Shown one piece after another: positions 1 to 12,927 of a DNA stretch of 64,000 bases. The stretch lies in the NCBI RefSeq assembly GCF_029784155.1, contig NC_073693.1, forward strand, positions 164,964,031 to 165,028,030, read 5' to 3'. A program made the translations under genes and the position numbers. This stretch comes from Uranotaenia lowii. Lineage: Eukaryota > Arthropoda > Insecta > Diptera > Culicidae. The notes under the pieces were generated by a model, which saw only the letters and a program-made list of their open reading frames with translations, made no database searches and had not been told where the DNA came from. Position 1 is the first letter of the stretch, and each line of letters starts with the position of its first letter.

Positions 1-729
1 TAAAAATCGATTGCGCCTCGGTTCAGAATTTGATGCTTTGGAGTAACATTGATCTGTCTCTATTTTGACGATTTTAACGAGTTTTCTTGATCATGAAGGA
101 TACAAAACACCTTCATAATATTTACAAATGCTTGTTTATCAATTTTGACTTGCTTTTTAACGTTTTCTTTTAAAAACATTCATAATCGAAAAAACAACAA
201 TAATGCTGCATACATTTAGGGGCAAAAGTAATAACAATTGCTAAATACTTTAAGCTTCAAAATTTTTATTTTCATTTTTTCGTCAAAGTTACCCATTTGA
301 TAGGGTTCCTATCCATTTGTCCAATACGGGCTTACTCTTGGAAAATGTCCTTATTTTTTTATATAAAAAAAATTATCATTAAATGACTATAAAAATAGCA
401 CTTTAACTATCCATATGCAAAGAAAATAGATTTTCTTTCACATTAAACAACCCCTTCTAAAAGTCTTTTTTGGTATCATCAGGAGAGCTGTTTGTTTGCG
501 AGCTTTGGAAAAAATAGATTTTTTAATATTTTGAAATTACATTTTTTCTAACAGAAAAAATTTCATATACAAACCAAATTTTGCCTATTTTATACTAAAT
601 TAATAAGCTTTCAAACGTAAAAAACAGTTTTCGAAATTTCAAACTATAGACTGAATTATTCATGATAATGTGGAAAAATTTATTGATGGTCAAAGTTACC
701 CCGGTGATCAAAGTTACCCCGTTTTACGG
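1..729 (+). mobile_element. TA-flanked MITE, left end outside window (family CCGTAA)
   Basis: The right end reads ttacgg at 724-729 followed by TA at 730-731. Just inside it lie two copies of a caaagttacccc motif. The whole segment matches, in reverse orientation, the complete element at 34336-35265, including the shared interior word atgctgcatacatttagggg near 203. I infer a non-autonomous DNA transposon with TA target preference. It is noncoding: the short open frame at its right edge is chance. The left terminus lies before base 1. Confidence 0.75.
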
Positions 730-929
730 TACCTACATGTACTCTTTTTCAATGAAGCAATGGGAGTAATCTTCTTTTTGGGAAATTTTACGAAATGTAC
801 TATTTTTGTTGAAATCAATTTTATCGAAAAACGTACTTATTTCTTCCAGTTTATGAAAATTGTGTTCTACATCTTTTACAAAATATACCAAATTAATGTA
901 ACTTACCAAAACTTACTCAAATAACCTGT

Positions 930-2640
930 TTGTATGAAGGCATCTTAAAGTCTTTAACAGTGAGCGCAAATCTAGCAAACAATAAAATTTTGAAAGCAAA
1001 ACGTGACTACTACAATAGTGAATTTAGTCAGGATATGACACCGAAAGAGTTTTGGAGAAAGCTTCAAAATATTGGCTTAACAAAGCGTAAATCTAGTACG
1101 GAAAATGATTTTCAACCAGATATAATCAATCAAAAGTTTCATGAAAGTTTTACTGTAGACCATGTGGGATCTTGCAAATTCATCAGGGTTTGAATTCAAC
1201 TACATTCAAGAATATGAAATTATCAATGCTTTGTACGAAGTAACATCAAATGTCGTAGGACTAGACGAAATACCCATAAAATTTATCAAGCAAATTCTGC
1301 AACTTATCATAAAACATTTATCACACATTTTCAACAAAATATTCGAAACATCTCAATATCCAAAAGCTTGGAAACTTTCAAAAATAATTCCTTTCAAGAA
1401 AAAAAAACAAATTTAACATCACTTTCAAATCTCCGTCCGATAAGCATCTTATGTGCTCTATCAAAAGTATTCGAACGAATAATGAAAAAGCAAATCAATA
1501 AATATTTAAATGCAAATAATTTGATTACAGAGCATCAATCTGGATATCGAACAGGTCATAGCACTAAAACATCCATGCTTAAAATAGGTAATGATATATC
1601 AAAATCTTTTGACGAAGGTTGTAAAGTCGTTTTAGTTCTTCTAGATTGTTCAAAAGCGTTTGATACAATTTCTCACAGAACACTATGTAAAAAACTAAAC
1701 AAAAATTTCAAATTCAAAGCCGGTAGCCGTTGACTCAACTCTTTCGTAACTGGACGACAGACAACAAGCAGTTTACAGCAACGAAGAATTTTCGAGATAT
1801 CTACCCGTAAATTCTGGAGTGCCACAAGGATCCGTTTTAGGGCCAATATTGTTCACAATGTATATAAACGATCTTCCAAGTGTTGTAAATCATTGTACTC
1901 TACACTTTTTTGCTGACGATATCCAGCTATATTCAAATAGTAATGAACGTAATATTGTCAAAACCTGTCGGTTAGTGAACCTTGATTAAGAATCAATTAA
2001 TGAATGGGCAAAGAACAATCTGATGACGTTGAACGCATGTAAATCGAATGCCCTTCTGGTAACTCAAACCGCTTGCACAGAAACGCCGTATTTGAAGTTA
2101 GGAGTGTGATAAACAACAAATTTGATTGGGATAGTCATGTTTTAAATCAGTGTGGCAAAATTTACGGAATGCTTAGAAATTTAAAGCTCAAGTCTTGTTT
2201 CCTTAACCAGAACATTAAATTGAAACTTTTTAAAGACATTCATTTTGCCATATTTCATCGCGTGTGATTTCCTTCTACCCACATTATCAGCCAGAGCACT
2301 CGATAGAATGAGAATTGCACTTAATTCATGCGTCCGTTTTGTTTTTAGCTTAAATCGCTTAGATCGAGTTACTCATTTACAACATAAGTTGCTAGGTTAT
2401 TCTTTTTATAATTTTATTAAAGTTCGATCATGTTTAATGTTCGTCAATACTAAATGTCCTTTATACCTGTTTAACATTCTTCAACCCTTCAGTGGGACTA
2501 GGGTGAGAAATTATGTCATACCCAACCATGCAAGCACATATTATAATTGCACATTTTTTGTCAGTTCTTTGGAATTCACTTCCAACTTTAACGAAAAATA
2601 TTTTAAATTTTAGCGCATTCAAGAAGCAATGTTCAATACT
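930..2640 (+). pseudogene. Decayed non-LTR retrotransposon ORF2 (reverse transcriptase)
   Basis: This is a broken ORF2 of a LINE, spread over at least five frame segments. In order: linker sequence before the RT (930-1193), RT fingers (1162-1416), a stretch with SNLRPISILCALSKVFERI and then LLDCSKAFDTISH (1368-1733), the VNSGVPQGSVLGPI palm motif (about 1806-1848) and a catalytic box FADD (about 1909-1920), then the C-terminal region rich in hydrophobic and basic residues (2245-2613). Several frameshifts and stops separate these. No endonuclease domain is visible upstream, so the copy is probably 5' truncated. A-rich sequence follows from about 2750. The RT motifs make it a LINE; the clade is uncertain. 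It is not functional. Confidence 0.85.
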
Positions 2641-2889
2641 ATTTAGTTAAATGAAAAAACAACCAGTAAAATTTAACGAATAATCAAAAATAGAGAAGCA
2701 AACCATTGTAAATGTTATAGTGCATTCCATCAATACTTTAAAGCCATTGTGGCAATAAAAAAAGACAATTGTCTTACGCCACTTCTGATAAATAAACTTA
2801 ACTAAACTAAGTGCCTTTGGGTATGTAATAAAACCCCAATCAGTTATCAATACGAATAAACTTTCTTAAATGTCTCGTAAAAAAAAGGT

Positions 2890-5770
2890 GAAAAGCTTCA
2901 TAAGAACGATTATACCAGATTGGGAAAATGCTAAATCTCAAGATGGGGACACTATCTAATATATGAAAGTGATCTTCCTTGACTTAGCATATATTAAACA
3001 GGGGACATATTACAATAGATCAACTAACTGATCGCAGTGATAGGTACCCAACAAAAAAAATGTCTCGTACGCAAATAAAAAGCACACAAATCGAAAAAAA
3101 GTGTTTATAATGGTAATATGTACATCTTTTATATAATGATCTTTGAAATGCAATATTGGTGGTTTATCAGCTTTCCATCAAACACTACTAATTCTTCGAA
3201 TAATCCAGCTAGGAGTATTAAACCTCTGACTTATCGTTTTTCAATAGTTAAAAAAATATTTTAAAAGAAATTTTCTAATTGTCATGTGAATCACATGACT
3301 TCCAACCAAGTGGTAACGACAAAGTTTGCACGACTTCAATTTTCTTGTTTTTTTTTAAATAACGTTTCCCCTTTTTTCGGAAAGGTTATCGCAATGTACT
3401 TCTATTTGGCGTTATAAGATATGTTAACCCTGGATGAGGCCAAAGATTGTAAGATTCTATGCTGTTTGATTAAGGGTAGCACTCATTTTGTAATCATTCT
3501 TGAATGTCAATTTTGACATTCATTTTCCAAATGGCTTTCACTGATGCAGGAACACCCTTTCTCTTCGGTGAGGTATAAAATTGTGGTCCAGGCAGAATTT
3601 TATAATCGTTTTGTCAATTTTTTTTATTCGGAATCTTTATAATTCTTCAAACTTACTTAAAATCGTTTGCGGTCTACAAAACAGACTTCAAGTTAGTTGA
3701 TATCTTCAATATCAAATACTAAAAGACTCACTTGTATGATGTTAGAAAAAGTGGTGATCTTATCTAATGAAATTTTGAAAATTTGTAGAATATTTTTTTA
3801 CAAAGCGTTGTGTTTCTTAAACTAAAATTTCTATGCTTGGTCTGAAACTTTGACTTAGGTAATGAAGGATAATAAATAGATTTTAATTCTGTTTAAGTTT
3901 TCATTTAGGTTTCTTAGTTTATCAGTTAGCAAAAATCAGTCTTACTCAAAACTAACCAACCAATAAATTTTCACACATCATATCACCAGAATAGAACGCT
4001 TTAATATTTCGTAGATCTGTAAAGCGTTTATGCTCAGCTGGTATGTTCTGCTCATTTCTTCCCTACTTTTCATTTATATTTATTATATTTTTTTACATCG
4101 TAGCGCTCATGTGATAAATAAGAATTTTAATACTTTGAATCTCGTTCTAGCAAATAAAGTTTTTCATTCGAAAATGTACTCAAAATCTGAGGGTAAGTTG
4201 TCGAAAGTTGTTGTAAGGTATGGAGAAAATTCAGATTGAAAAAGCCTTAAAAGTTACCAGCTTTAAGAAATTGTTTTTTTTTTCTAAATTCAATGCCAAA
4301 ATGCGTCAAATTACTTCAACTTTACAACCCATTTTACAACATTGATCACTAACATGATTTAAAAAAAAAAAATAAACTAAAAAATATACTTATGTGCAAC
4401 ATATGGTTTATAACTTCAGTTTACTTAGCAGTGAAAATGAAAATGAAAAAATGAATGATTGTAGCAAAATATGACAATTATATTTGAGTTACATTAAAAT
4501 CTCTTCAAAACCATAATTCGTGTAAAGATCGGTTTAAAACAAAAGTGTGACACATACAGCGATTTCAATCTGGTGTGTATAATTGACACTTTTAGAACTG
4601 ATTAGGGTTAATCTAAGACGGATGAGAGTTCAAAAAGGAAGGGGAACTTTAATCTTTTTGGTCAATGTACGTCGTATTTTTATGTTGTATGAGTGTACCC
4701 CTCCCTCAAATGAGAGGGGCTCGACAATTCAAAGCCAAACTTTATTTACTAACTGACTTGCAAAGGCATTAAATGTAGAGTGAAGTGAAAAGCACGAAAA
4801 AAAAGTCAAAGAGGCTTTAATTTTATTTCAACTTCTCCATAAGTTTCGATGAAAAGTGTAACTTTCAAGATCACATGCCGTTTTAAGGTTTGAATTTGAG
4901 CTTTGTACATGAATCAGCAAAAAAAAAAGTTAAATAAAATACGAAAAATAAGAAATTTTATTATCATCTAGTCCTATGGATCCTAAGGTTTTTGAACACT
5001 TTTTCTTTTAGCATTTGAATCAAAATTGTTAAGAAAAAATCAAACTGGTGCACAGCAGGTTAACAAACAACCCGATGGCATGTATGGTATGTATCTGAGA
5101 TAATGTTGTCTGATTTTGATAACTTTATGGTTGAAGTTCAGTAGCATCAATCTTAAACGTTATTTAAAAAGGCGTTGCAATGTGTATGTTCAAATAAATA
5201 ATCCGTTGCCCTTCATCTAAGCAAACAGCTCTCCAAAAATAGCCCCTCATAAAAGTTTGGATAAAAAGTGCCCTTGAAACGGGTGCTCCCACAGGAATTT
5301 GAATTCACACGTGCTAAAGTTGTTTATATACAAACACTAGCTATCTGATGTTGATTATGTGTAAACAGCAGCATCATTAACAACTGGGTCAAGTTTGAAG
5401 GAATGTGGAAATTCTTTGGCCGGTAAGATATGTATCCATTCAATCAATTCAGTTTTATGCGCCAAGCATGGAAATTAGGGCTAACGAGTGTGTTACGACA
5501 CTTTGAAGCTGAAAATAAACATAAACAAATAAGGCTCATATGATTGTGTTTAAAAGAAAACGAACAAAGTTTTGGATAGAGGAATGAGGATGCCTGTTAA
5601 AATTATATAGATTCGAAAATAGTACTCAACAGTAACTGAAAGTTAAATACCCAATCGAATTTGACAAGAAGTTCGAATAAAGTCAATCATAGTAAGTAAT
5701 TGTGGGTTATTCGTGCTTCCCACTTGTTGTTAAAAAAGAACGCCGACTCCCATGCCTCAATATGCTTTCT
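2890..5770. other. AT-rich noncoding stretch, nothing recognised
   Basis: No open frame here looks like a real gene on either strand. Homopolymer A/T tracts are frequent. A small perfect hairpin, gtcatgtga-a-tcacatgac, lies at 3282-3300. No transposon termini or RNA gene could be supported. Confidence 0.5.
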
Positions 5771-5775
5771 CATCA

Positions 5776-6246
5776 TTATGCTAAATAATGAGAGCCATAT
5801 TCCTGCTTCGTGACACACTCTGAATGAAGAAGTCGGCTGCCATCGTCATCAATGAGGAGTTGTGTCCCAGTCACTTGACAGCTGAAAAAAACGGTTGCAA
5901 ATTTAAAGTTACAACCCTCAATAACAACCATAACTATTGTTAGCTCGCCTTTGAATGTCCTATAGCGCGATCTACGACCGTTATGCCATGTCACGGGTCT
6001 TTTTTTCGCTTGTCAAACAAGATGTACTACCTAAACTAGGTAGTTCCTCCCCCGAAAAAAGGCGGACGGCATGGCACCCGGCGATGATGTTCGAAGTTTG
6101 CCAACGCATCGTGAATTCAAAACCTGTTTCAAACTGTTTCGCTTTGCCTTTCGCCCAACATTTGAATTCTTTGAGGCACCTGTGCGTGCCGAAATATAAA
6201 CTGAGATCATAACGGATAGCATAGATTGGGTGTGACAAATAAACAT
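5776..6246. other. Segment open on both strands, unidentified
   Basis: This stretch is less AT-rich than its surroundings, and frames of 72-85 codons are open on both strands (for example 5955-6212 plus, 5981-6238 minus). None of the translations resembles a family I know. It could be an exon fragment, a decayed mobile element or chance. I do not assign a gene. Confidence 0.25.
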
Positions 6247-6610
6247 AAATGGGACATTCTAAATACTACTTACTTATATCTTAATTTAGACCTGCTTCCT
6301 GGTCTTTGAGCTAAATAGTACCTAGTACTTATGCACATAACTTGTAAATATTCAACTCTTTAAAGCAAAAAAACGGCCTAATTTTCTGAAATTTGATCAA
6401 CCTCCGTTGCTTTATTATGAACGTGGAAATTATTTCATAGTATTTTTGTTCTAAAGTTTTTTTTTTGAAGAACAACCTATTTATAAGGCTCGATTCAATT
6501 AGAATTGGAACAAACTTTTGCTCATATTGTGGCGCTCCTGGTGGACGGATTTGGAAGTTGTTGGCGCCACGAGTCGGGAATTTTGTTAGTTTCACGAATG
6601 TACTTTTGAC

Positions 6611-7899
6611 ATGGAAGCCGAACGAATGAAAAAAAATCTGTACAGTTTTTTGAAAAATCCATTGTGGTCTGCATCTAGGGTAGCTAAACAGCTGAAACTG
6701 CCCAGAAATACCACATGGCACGTTATCAAACGGTATAAGGAAACATTGACGACGATTCGGAAGCCTCAAGTCAATAGTCGGAGTGGAATTGTTGACTGGA
6801 AACTGCGTGGTAAGATTTTGAAAACGATTGAGAGAAATTCCAATCTGTCAGACCGTGATTTGGCTAGAAAATCCTGTGCTGCTCATAGTATCGGGAAGAG
6901 AATTCGACTCCGGGAAGGAATCAAGTCGTATCGAGCTAGCAAACAGCCCAAACGGACCATAAAACAGAATAAAACTCCAATAGGGGAGATAAAGGCATAA
7001 CGAACGCTAGGGGCGAATTGGGCACTCCTCCTCTTTAAGAAAATACGTATTTTCTTAAATAAATTTCATGAGGAACAGTTTGGTGATTCCTATAGTATTA
7101 ATTTTTCAGCAAAAAAAACGTTTCTTATCATCTCTACAGAAGTATTAGAAAAACAATATAAACATAATTTTTGAGCATCGTTAAATAAGCTCAATGATCA
7201 TATTAAATCATCTTAAACTATTATGTACGCGTTGCAACATGATGTACACATTGTTCCTCAAATTTCAACATCATAAATTTTTTTGATTTTTCACTATCAT
7301 CAGTTTCAGAACGCGTTTTTACTTTAACTTGTTGGAACGGGGCCTTGTTGTACACGACGATGCTGGCGAAGTTTGACTGCGTGGTAATGGACGACGAAAC
7401 CTACGTCAAAGCCGACTACAAGCAGCTTCCGGGACAGGAGTTTTATACGGCCAAAGGAAGGGGAAAGGTAGTAAATATTTTCAAGCACATGAAACTGTCA
7501 ACGTTCGCGAAGAAATATCTGGTTTGGCAAGCCATCTGTACCTGTGGCTTGAAAAGCTATGAAAATGTAGCTTCCGGGACTGTCAACCAAGAAATTTACG
7601 TGAAAGAGTGTTTGAATAAACGTCTGCTGACCATGGAGTGGTACGCCGCCAACAACGTGCAGGTGGTTCCCAAGGACAAGAACCCTCCCAACACGCCAGA
7701 GCTCCGACCAATTGAGAAATACTGAGCTATTGTCAAGCGGAACCTAACGAAGACCAAAAAAACTGCTAAGGACGAGCAGCAGTTCAAAGCAAACTGGCTT
7801 TGTGCGGCGAAGAAGGTGGACAAGGTGGCTGTACAAAATCTGATGGCAGGGGTTAAGCGTAAGGCCCGGCAATTCGGATTTGGAAAAGCGGAAGCCTAA
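6611..7899 (+). pseudogene. ITmD37E-like mariner transposase pseudogene
   Basis: This is a cut-and-paste transposase of the IS630-Tc1-mariner superfamily, broken in several places. The N-terminal part (6611-about 6982) has the helix-turn-helix DNA-binding pattern (SASRVAKQLKLPRNTTWHVIKRY and a second domain SDRDLARKS). About 340 bp of unrelated AT-rich DNA follow. The catalytic part resumes near 7345 with VVMDDETYVKADY, carrying the first catalytic Asp, and later NPPNTPELRPIEKY with the catalytic Glu. The segment that should hold the second Asp is missing: frame jumps from LNKRLL directly to TMEWYAANN near 7625. The codon after EKY is TGA (7723-7725), where family members have Trp; the same frame then stays open to 7899. 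Terminal inverted repeats were not found. Assignment to ITmD37E rests on the motif wording recalled for that group. Confidence 0.8.
6983..7330. other. AT-rich insertion inside the transposase pseudogene
   Basis: About 340 bp separate the two halves of the transposase frame. The sequence is noncoding and AT-rich, with a small palindrome, aagaaaatacgtattttctt, at 7037-7056. I could not find convincing terminal repeats or a target-site duplication, so the nature of the insertion is unknown. Confidence 0.5.
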
Positions 7900-7904
7900 C
7901 TGAA

Positions 7905-8584
7905 TATTTTTCCTGAATTTTATACTAATTAAACTTGAAAAAGAAATTTAATTTGATTTTTTAAATAAACGATTTCACCGATTTACACGCGTTTTCCCTT
8001 GACCAAATTTTGACCGTATCGCCCTTTAGTAGCTTCACCCGCAATTTCTACCACTTTCTACCAACACCAGTGAAGTTGCTCTAATTGTGTTGATTTATTA
8101 ATTCAGAGGTCCACCAGTTGTGACTAAAAAATTAAATATCGGGGAGTAGGCTGAAATGCAGACGCCAAATTTTGACAGCAACAGTTGTACAGGATATGTT
8201 TTTCAATGACTGTTCACCAACTGCATCGTTGATGTAAGTCGGGAATGACATAAAAAGGATCTTTATAACATTTGAATGACCAAGCTAAGGATGAACAAAC
8301 TACAAAACAAACAGATAAGTACCTCCCATTGTTGTTCTCTGTATTTTCAAATGGAAGCTTGATCTAAATTGTTCAATATTATTTCCACCATCATCAACTT
8401 CAGTTGATGTAATGTATGAGTGCTGAGAAACAAAGAATTTAGATGTGACCGTACTAGACAGGAGTTTTTTCGGCTGTAAATTTCATGACCATTTAAAAAG
8501 CAAAAATATTAAAAGTTTAAGTTGCTTTATTTATTTCCAAAATATTATCGTAACGAGGGAACTTTCACTGCCATTCTGGAGAAT
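7905..8584. other. Noncoding, nothing recognised
   Basis: The first ~120 bp are probably the 3' flank of the mariner-like element. The right terminus was not identified. The rest shows no supported gene or repeat. Confidence 0.4.
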
Positions 8585-8595
8585 ACTAAAAAGGA

Positions 8596-8840
8596 CTCTG
8601 TTGTGGTATGAGCCTACTTAGTTGAATGATTCAACTGAATCAAAGCAATCGAAAGATTCCTTTTAATTCAACCACGGTAAATGAAAAGTTTATATACCAG
8701 TATTTCGATAGCAACTTACTACCTTCTTCAGTGAATCAATCGAAAACGTTCACTGAAGAAGGTAGTAAGTTGCTATCGAAAAATTTCATATTTCATTTAC
8801 CGTGGTTGAATTAAAAGGAATCTTTCGATTGCTTTGATTC
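8596..8840. mobile_element. Long-hairpin repeat (foldback-like MITE)
   Basis: Bases 8637-8841 form a near-perfect inverted repeat. The outer arms, about 50 bp each, start tgaatcaaagcaatcgaaag and end ctttcgattgctttgattca. The inner arms around 8703-8735 and 8750-8781 also pair, leaving a short loop. An 11-bp direct repeat, actaaaaagga, sits at 8585-8595 and 8841-8851, which fits a target-site duplication. Related sequence occurs at 27049-27374 and 27570-27640. The word gagcctactt(a/g)gttgaat is shared with the 27570 copy. The 62-codon open frame inside is a by-product of the hairpin. Confidence 0.75.
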
Positions 8841-8851
8841 ACTAAAAAGGA

Positions 8852-10200
8852 GATATTCCAAAGACGAGAAAGCGGTCGCCGGAAGAAGTTTCAATTTTTA
8901 TTTAAATCCGTGATTTTTTTTTTCCGCGGATTACTTGTCTCAAAGGACATGCAGACTAAAGGTTTCTCGATGTCTGCTGTCGAAAATTGACCATTAAGTC
9001 GAGCCGAGGTTTGAAATATTACAAGTATAGCGTATTTACAAGGGTGTTAAATTAGGTTTTTAATTGTGAATTGATGAGATTTTAGATTATGGTTATTAGT
9101 TTGAAGCATGTTACCGTTCGTATTTATGGAGTCTTGAGTTTGTGCTCGTTTCCCACTATACTTAGGGTAGACTTATTATCTTGATAATATTTGAATATAC
9201 ACAACATTCAGACAAACCCCTCACCACACACAATTTAACATACAACCGAAAAGCTGGTCTAAACATTGGTTAATGTTTTATGGCAAACCATGAAAGAGTG
9301 AGAAGAAAATCGGAAAATGAAAGGCAAAGAGGGAAAAGACGTCCCATAATTGATCGATCACCAGTGTTCGATCTATTTGTCGGTTGGCTTCGGAACAGTA
9401 GAGTTCAAGGCGTTATATCCTTGAACTTATCGTGTTGGTTATTAAACATCATTTTACCTAACGAAGGTTTAAAAGAGGATCAAGACCCGAAACTGTCAGC
9501 TAGTTTCCCATCTTGAAACGTGCCATTGCCATTGAAGCTGGAATAGTCGCAAACCCAATAGCGACTTATTCTGATATCGGGGTTAAGCAACACCTCGGTC
9601 CGACATCACCATCTGCCAAGTCACCAGCCACATGCCGCCCAAATCCGCCAAGTCAATCTCCGCCACCACAATACGCCATTAAGCACAAAATTCCGCCAAA
9701 ATACTCCGTTGGGTAGCAAACCACCCACGCAAAAATCCATACCGCCCTTTGAAGGTTTTTGCCGCTTTCCCGGAAGAACATCACCGAGTCATTGCCATTT
9801 TGCCGCTTTCCCGGAAGAACATCACCGAGTCATCGCCAGCTGGACCCAACTTGTTAAACAGGAACCTGTGAAGCTACGCACTAAACACACAATTTACAGT
9901 TAAATACACATACACAGACTTTATAAGGCTAGGGCAACAAACAAAAAGTACATTTATAAAAAGTTTTGGTTACTCTACACGCTAAAAAGAACTCCCGATT
10001 CGTCCATTAGATCCTGGAGCCGACCTTGAGACCTCCGTTGCCTCACGCTTGAGCTCAGCCAACAAAAGAAGGCCTTGTGTGTCCACCCTCCACTGAATCC
10101 CCAGAGGAACGACCAGGGATTCGAGGGCTTAGGCGGGATCCCTTCTGGATCTGGCAGTAACAAGCAGTAGATTGTATACGAATTAAAATCGATCAATATT
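8852..10200. other. Unidentified sequence with a short direct repeat
   Basis: There are frames of 64-78 codons between 9280 and 10196 and raised GC between about 9500 and 10150. No translation is recognised. A 34-bp block starting gccgctttcccggaagaaca is directly repeated at 9761-9794 and 9802-9835 (period 41). It may be a piece of a retroelement leader or LTR, but no termini were found. Confidence 0.3.
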
Positions 10201-10479
10201 TCTCATCAATCTATCGAAATTTTTTGCTTCATAGCCGGTTATCAAAACAACATTATTTTTTCAATTGAATGAGGATAGAGCATTGCCAAAGACAAGTTAG
10301 GTTTTTTTTCATCTCTTTAAAAGCTCAAGAAGTACTCAATCGATATCTGTAATTACTTTCAACAGGCATGGGTGTACTGAAATTTTTAATGCCGGTTTTC
10401 GACCCTTATGATGTTTTTGGTTTATTTGCATTATTTTCTTTTCCAGATTGTTTGACGTTCAGAGCAGAATTTGTTAAAA

Positions 10480-10923
10480 CCTTCACACTAGTAAAAAGTG
10501 TCTCCTAATCAAACCCTTTCTCGGCCCTAAAGCGTGATATTTATCTCTCATTTTTTCCTACCTTTTCCAAACTATATATTGACTGACGTGGCCGGCGCCG
10601 TTGTTAACGGCTCAAAGAGAGAGCCTCAGATTTAGACATTGTGAATGTATTTAATGTCAATCCCAGACACCATTCTTTTGACCTTTGATCAAAACTGATG
10701 GCCTCGATCAATCACGATGTAGCAACCATTGGCGACGTGGAGCTAGTTCTACTGAGCCATGCCAGTGATCATGAAACTCGAAATGTATTGATCATCGCTG
10801 AAATTTTATTTAGGAACCAATTAAAAAAAAATATTTCACTATTCAAAAATGTATGGACCATCTCGTGTTCAATGAATCAAGGTGGATGTGAGTAGTCTCA
10901 GTTAAGCTAAGCTAAGCTAAGCT
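10480..10923 (+). mobile_element. Probable non-LTR element 3' tail ending in pentamer repeats
   Basis: The segment ends in a short tandem array of the pentamer aagct at about 10899-10923. Short tandem repeats at the 3' end, rather than poly(A), are known for RTE-type and some other LINEs. The preceding ~400 bp (gacgtggccggcgccgttgt near 10584) feel like a widespread mosquito repeat, but I cannot prove this without a search. No RT motif is present. The 65-codon frame at 10698-10895 is not considered a gene. Confidence 0.35.
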
Positions 10924-12927
10924 TATTCAGAAGTCCACCAGTTATACCCGAGGTTTGAACCTCAAGCAGGTGGTTGCAACCCGTAGAAGTTGTCAGTGTT
11001 GGGGATGAGTGTAACCAGGCTTCCGAAAAGTACTGGCGAACGACAGTATTCTTGCGAACGTCGCACATGCACCTCGATGAAAGCTTCCCGAATATTTCTT
11101 CCCCGACAGTTTTAAAAGGAGCGGTCGTGCGATGTACAGCGATGGCTTGTTTTACCTCATGCGAGAGTTTGTTCGTGGGTATAAAAGTTTTTAAAGCTTC
11201 GTGGCAGTTTCGGGAATATCTTCGTGACAGTTTTCAATGCGTTGAATTTCGCATCACAGTCAGGGATGTCAACCTTCCAGATTTTGTCTGGATCTTCCAG
11301 ACTTTTTGACCTCCGGCCAGACTTTTTTTTTGGTATCCAGACTTCCAGATTTTTAGTATTTCTTCCAGACAATTCCAGACATTTTTTGATTGACAAAGTT
11401 TTTTTTAACTTTAATCTATTTTGGCTTCATTGACTACTTTAACTGACTGGCTGTGTGAAAAAGCATATCCAAATACAAAGCGACCAGCCGGCGGCCATGT
11501 GTGATTCTTTTCTTGGTGTTTCCGTGGCATGAAAACACGCGTTCTTGCGTCCCGTTGTCGAAAAGCGACTGGTTTTTCGGAAATTTTCCCAAGTTTGAGA
11601 CAGAAAAAGAGCGGTTTCGAAATGGTAAGAATTGTAAGAAATTTTTTAATATGCCAGAGCTTATTTATTATTTCAATCTGAAACCTGAGACTGAAATGAA
11701 AAGACAGATATGATTTCTAAGTCAGAATCCGAAAAACTCAGGAAAAATTGTTTAATGGGCGTATTTCCCAACTCGAATCAGTTACTAGAAACAAAAACTC
11801 TGTAATCAATTTACATTTGTTTCTAGTATAAACATCTTATTGGTCGACTTCATTCTACAACAAGTAGTTATTAAAAACTCACAATAATGTGCCTACCCGC
11901 ATAAATCAGTATCATAAAATAACCATTCCTGTAATCTTTATCCCAAGACACTATAAAGATTACTCTAATAGTAATGGATTGTAAACGGAAGATTAAATAA
12001 ATAGTATTGGAATCGTTTGGACACATACATTTTACATACTTTTTATCATATACTGAGGCTCAGGATAACATTTTCTGGATGTTGTTTGTAGCACCGTATG
12101 CATATATAACCATGGTTTTTGCTTGCAATGATCGCGGTTTTGGATTTGACCATCTCGAGGAAGTGGCCGCTCGATTTTTGAGAACATCATGCGGATGCCG
12201 GTGTTTTTTTTTGCTGCTGCTGCACTATCGGCTGATAAAGATTCGCACTGCTGCTGGTGTTGTTTCCCGCTGCTTTCGGTAGCAGGGTTCTTCCTCCAAA
12301 CCTAGAACAATGTCCGGTTAGGAAAAGTCATTAAATTCTTCATAGATCAAAATAAATTTGATCTGATTTAATTTACCTTTACGCTTACGCTCGGCTTGAA
12401 CTTGAAAAATTTACACGAACAACACTCCCCGAAGAACTTTTTTTTTCAAAATAATCTGACCGCGTGTTCCCTGACAGCAGATAAATTGGAGCGTGTTGCA
12501 AAAATACGCATCTTATTTTGAATACCATTAATTGTATCTTTCAGAAATAATTTTTTATCATTTCGGTGCGTTGCAAAAATTACCAATTTGTTTTTCAGAA
12601 TATTAATCGTATCTTCCAGAAATACTATTTTATCCTTTCTAGCAACGGCACGTCTAGTCAAGACGCATCAGTGAACGTTACTATTAATGTAATCAGAAAG
12701 GAATAATTGAAAGGATTTAGAGTATCGTATCAACCTATGCGGGTATTTACGTAACATTCCAAACTGGATGATCTACATACATCACAACTTATCAAATTTT
12801 ACGCCAGACACAAACGCTTCAAACTTTGCAAATCAAATACTATTTTTGTTAACATTCAGCAGCGCTGTTGGTATATATTGTGAAATTGCAAAAGAAATTG
12901 AAAAACAGTTTTAGACGTTTCATAACC

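Noticed and set aside
6329..6769. 146-codon minus-strand frame
   Set aside because: It is the opposite strand of the transposase start and its flank; the plus-strand helix-turn-helix is the real signal.
12007..12661. Transposase exons in the inner hAT-like elements
   Set aside because: The 91- and 71-codon frames show no hAT or other transposase motif and lie on opposite strands.
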